Positions 63,728 to 64,000 of a DNA stretch of 64,000 nucleotides are shown here, in pieces. The position numbers and the translations under genes are program-made. Origin of the DNA: Dromaius novaehollandiae (lineage: Eukaryota; Chordata; Aves; Casuariiformes; Dromaiidae). The stretch lies in assembly GCF_036370855.1 (NCBI RefSeq), contig NC_088113.1, positions 20,852,501 through 20,916,500 on the forward strand, written 5' to 3'. The stretch's first letter is position 1. Every line of letters starts with the position of its first letter. The notes under the pieces are model-generated. The model had not been told where the DNA came from, did not search any database, and saw only the letters and a program-made list of their open reading frames with translations.

Positions 63728-64000
63728 GCGAGCACGCGCGTGTGCCGGGGGTCGCTTCGTCCCCGTGTGCACACGCGTGTCGGGGGCTGTGTGTGCCCCC
63801 GTGTGCACACGCGTGTGCTGGGGGTCCGTTTGTCCTTGTGTGCACACGTGTGTGCTAGGGATCAGTTTGTCCCCATGTGCACACGTGTGTGTCGGGGTCA
63901 GTTCATCCCTGTGTGCACACGCGTGTGCTAGGGATCAGTTTGTCCCCGTGTGCACACGCGTGTCAGGGGCTGTGTGTGTCCCCATGTGCACACGCGTGTG
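63728..64000. repeat. 36-37 bp minisatellite in presumed KIF3B intron 1, running off the window
   Basis: A core GTGTGCACACGYGTGTG recurs at 63765, 63801, 63838, 63875, 63911, 63948 and 63984, with one more degenerate copy at about 63728. Between cores are variable links of the type GGGATCAGTTTGTCCCC. The core is a palindrome-rich purine-pyrimidine alternation. Apparent open frames on both strands are products of the repeat, not genes. Confidence 0.92.

Noticed and set aside
63325-64000. Cys/His-rich repeated frames at the right edge, looking like zinc-binding repeats
   Set aside because: They are translations of the 36-37 bp minisatellite; frames on both strands stay open for the same reason.

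Overview
This window is host chromosomal DNA from a vertebrate, most probably a bird. I infer a bird from four things: very compact introns; extremely GC-rich exons in the left part, as on avian microchromosomes; an antisense CR1 LINE tail near 53.0 kb that reads like the avian CR1 3' end; and protein sequences that are vertebrate but not mammalian. The gene order XKR7 - CCM2L - HCK - TM9SF4 - PLAGL2 - POFUT1 - KIF3B matches my memory of human 20q11.21. No database search was run; gene names rest on recognised protein sequence plus this order.

Layout. 258-1657 (+): last two coding exons of XKR7, with a 3' UTR to about 4.49 kb. 5237-9088 (+): CCM2L, ten coding exons. 9.76-19.12 kb (+): HCK, a candidate GC-box promoter and untranslated first exon, then twelve coding exons. 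20951-36273 (+): TM9SF4, eighteen coding exons from a CpG-rich promoter, with a 2 kb 3' UTR. 47210-49634 (-): PLAGL2, two coding exons, with an untranslated first exon ending at 54990 in a CpG island shared head-to-head with POFUT1. 55187-59661 (+): POFUT1, seven coding exons. About 61.05-62.66 kb (-): a broken endogenous retrovirus fossil. From about 62.95 kb to the end (+): a CpG promoter, a candidate first exon and the start of an intron that by gene order should belong to KIF3B.

The genes are ordinary cellular genes and do not form an operon or a single pathway. XKR7 is an XK-family membrane protein. CCM2L is an endothelial signalling adaptor. HCK is a myeloid Src-family kinase. TM9SF4 is a nine-pass endomembrane protein. 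PLAGL2 is a zinc-finger transcription factor. POFUT1 is the ER fucosyltransferase that modifies Notch-type EGF repeats. KIF3B is a ciliary kinesin-II motor subunit. I traced splice junctions by hand, and every CDS given as complete keeps frame end to end at close to the length of its human counterpart.

I see no previously undescribed system. The most interesting signals are regulatory or structural: a cluster of five X-box/RFX-like motifs in the presumed KIF3B promoter; a GC-AG intron in POFUT1; a 20-bp tandem repeat carrying GC boxes upstream of HCK; a nested perfect palindrome downstream of the POFUT1 stop; a sharp composition boundary inside HCK; and several GC-rich minisatellites in introns.
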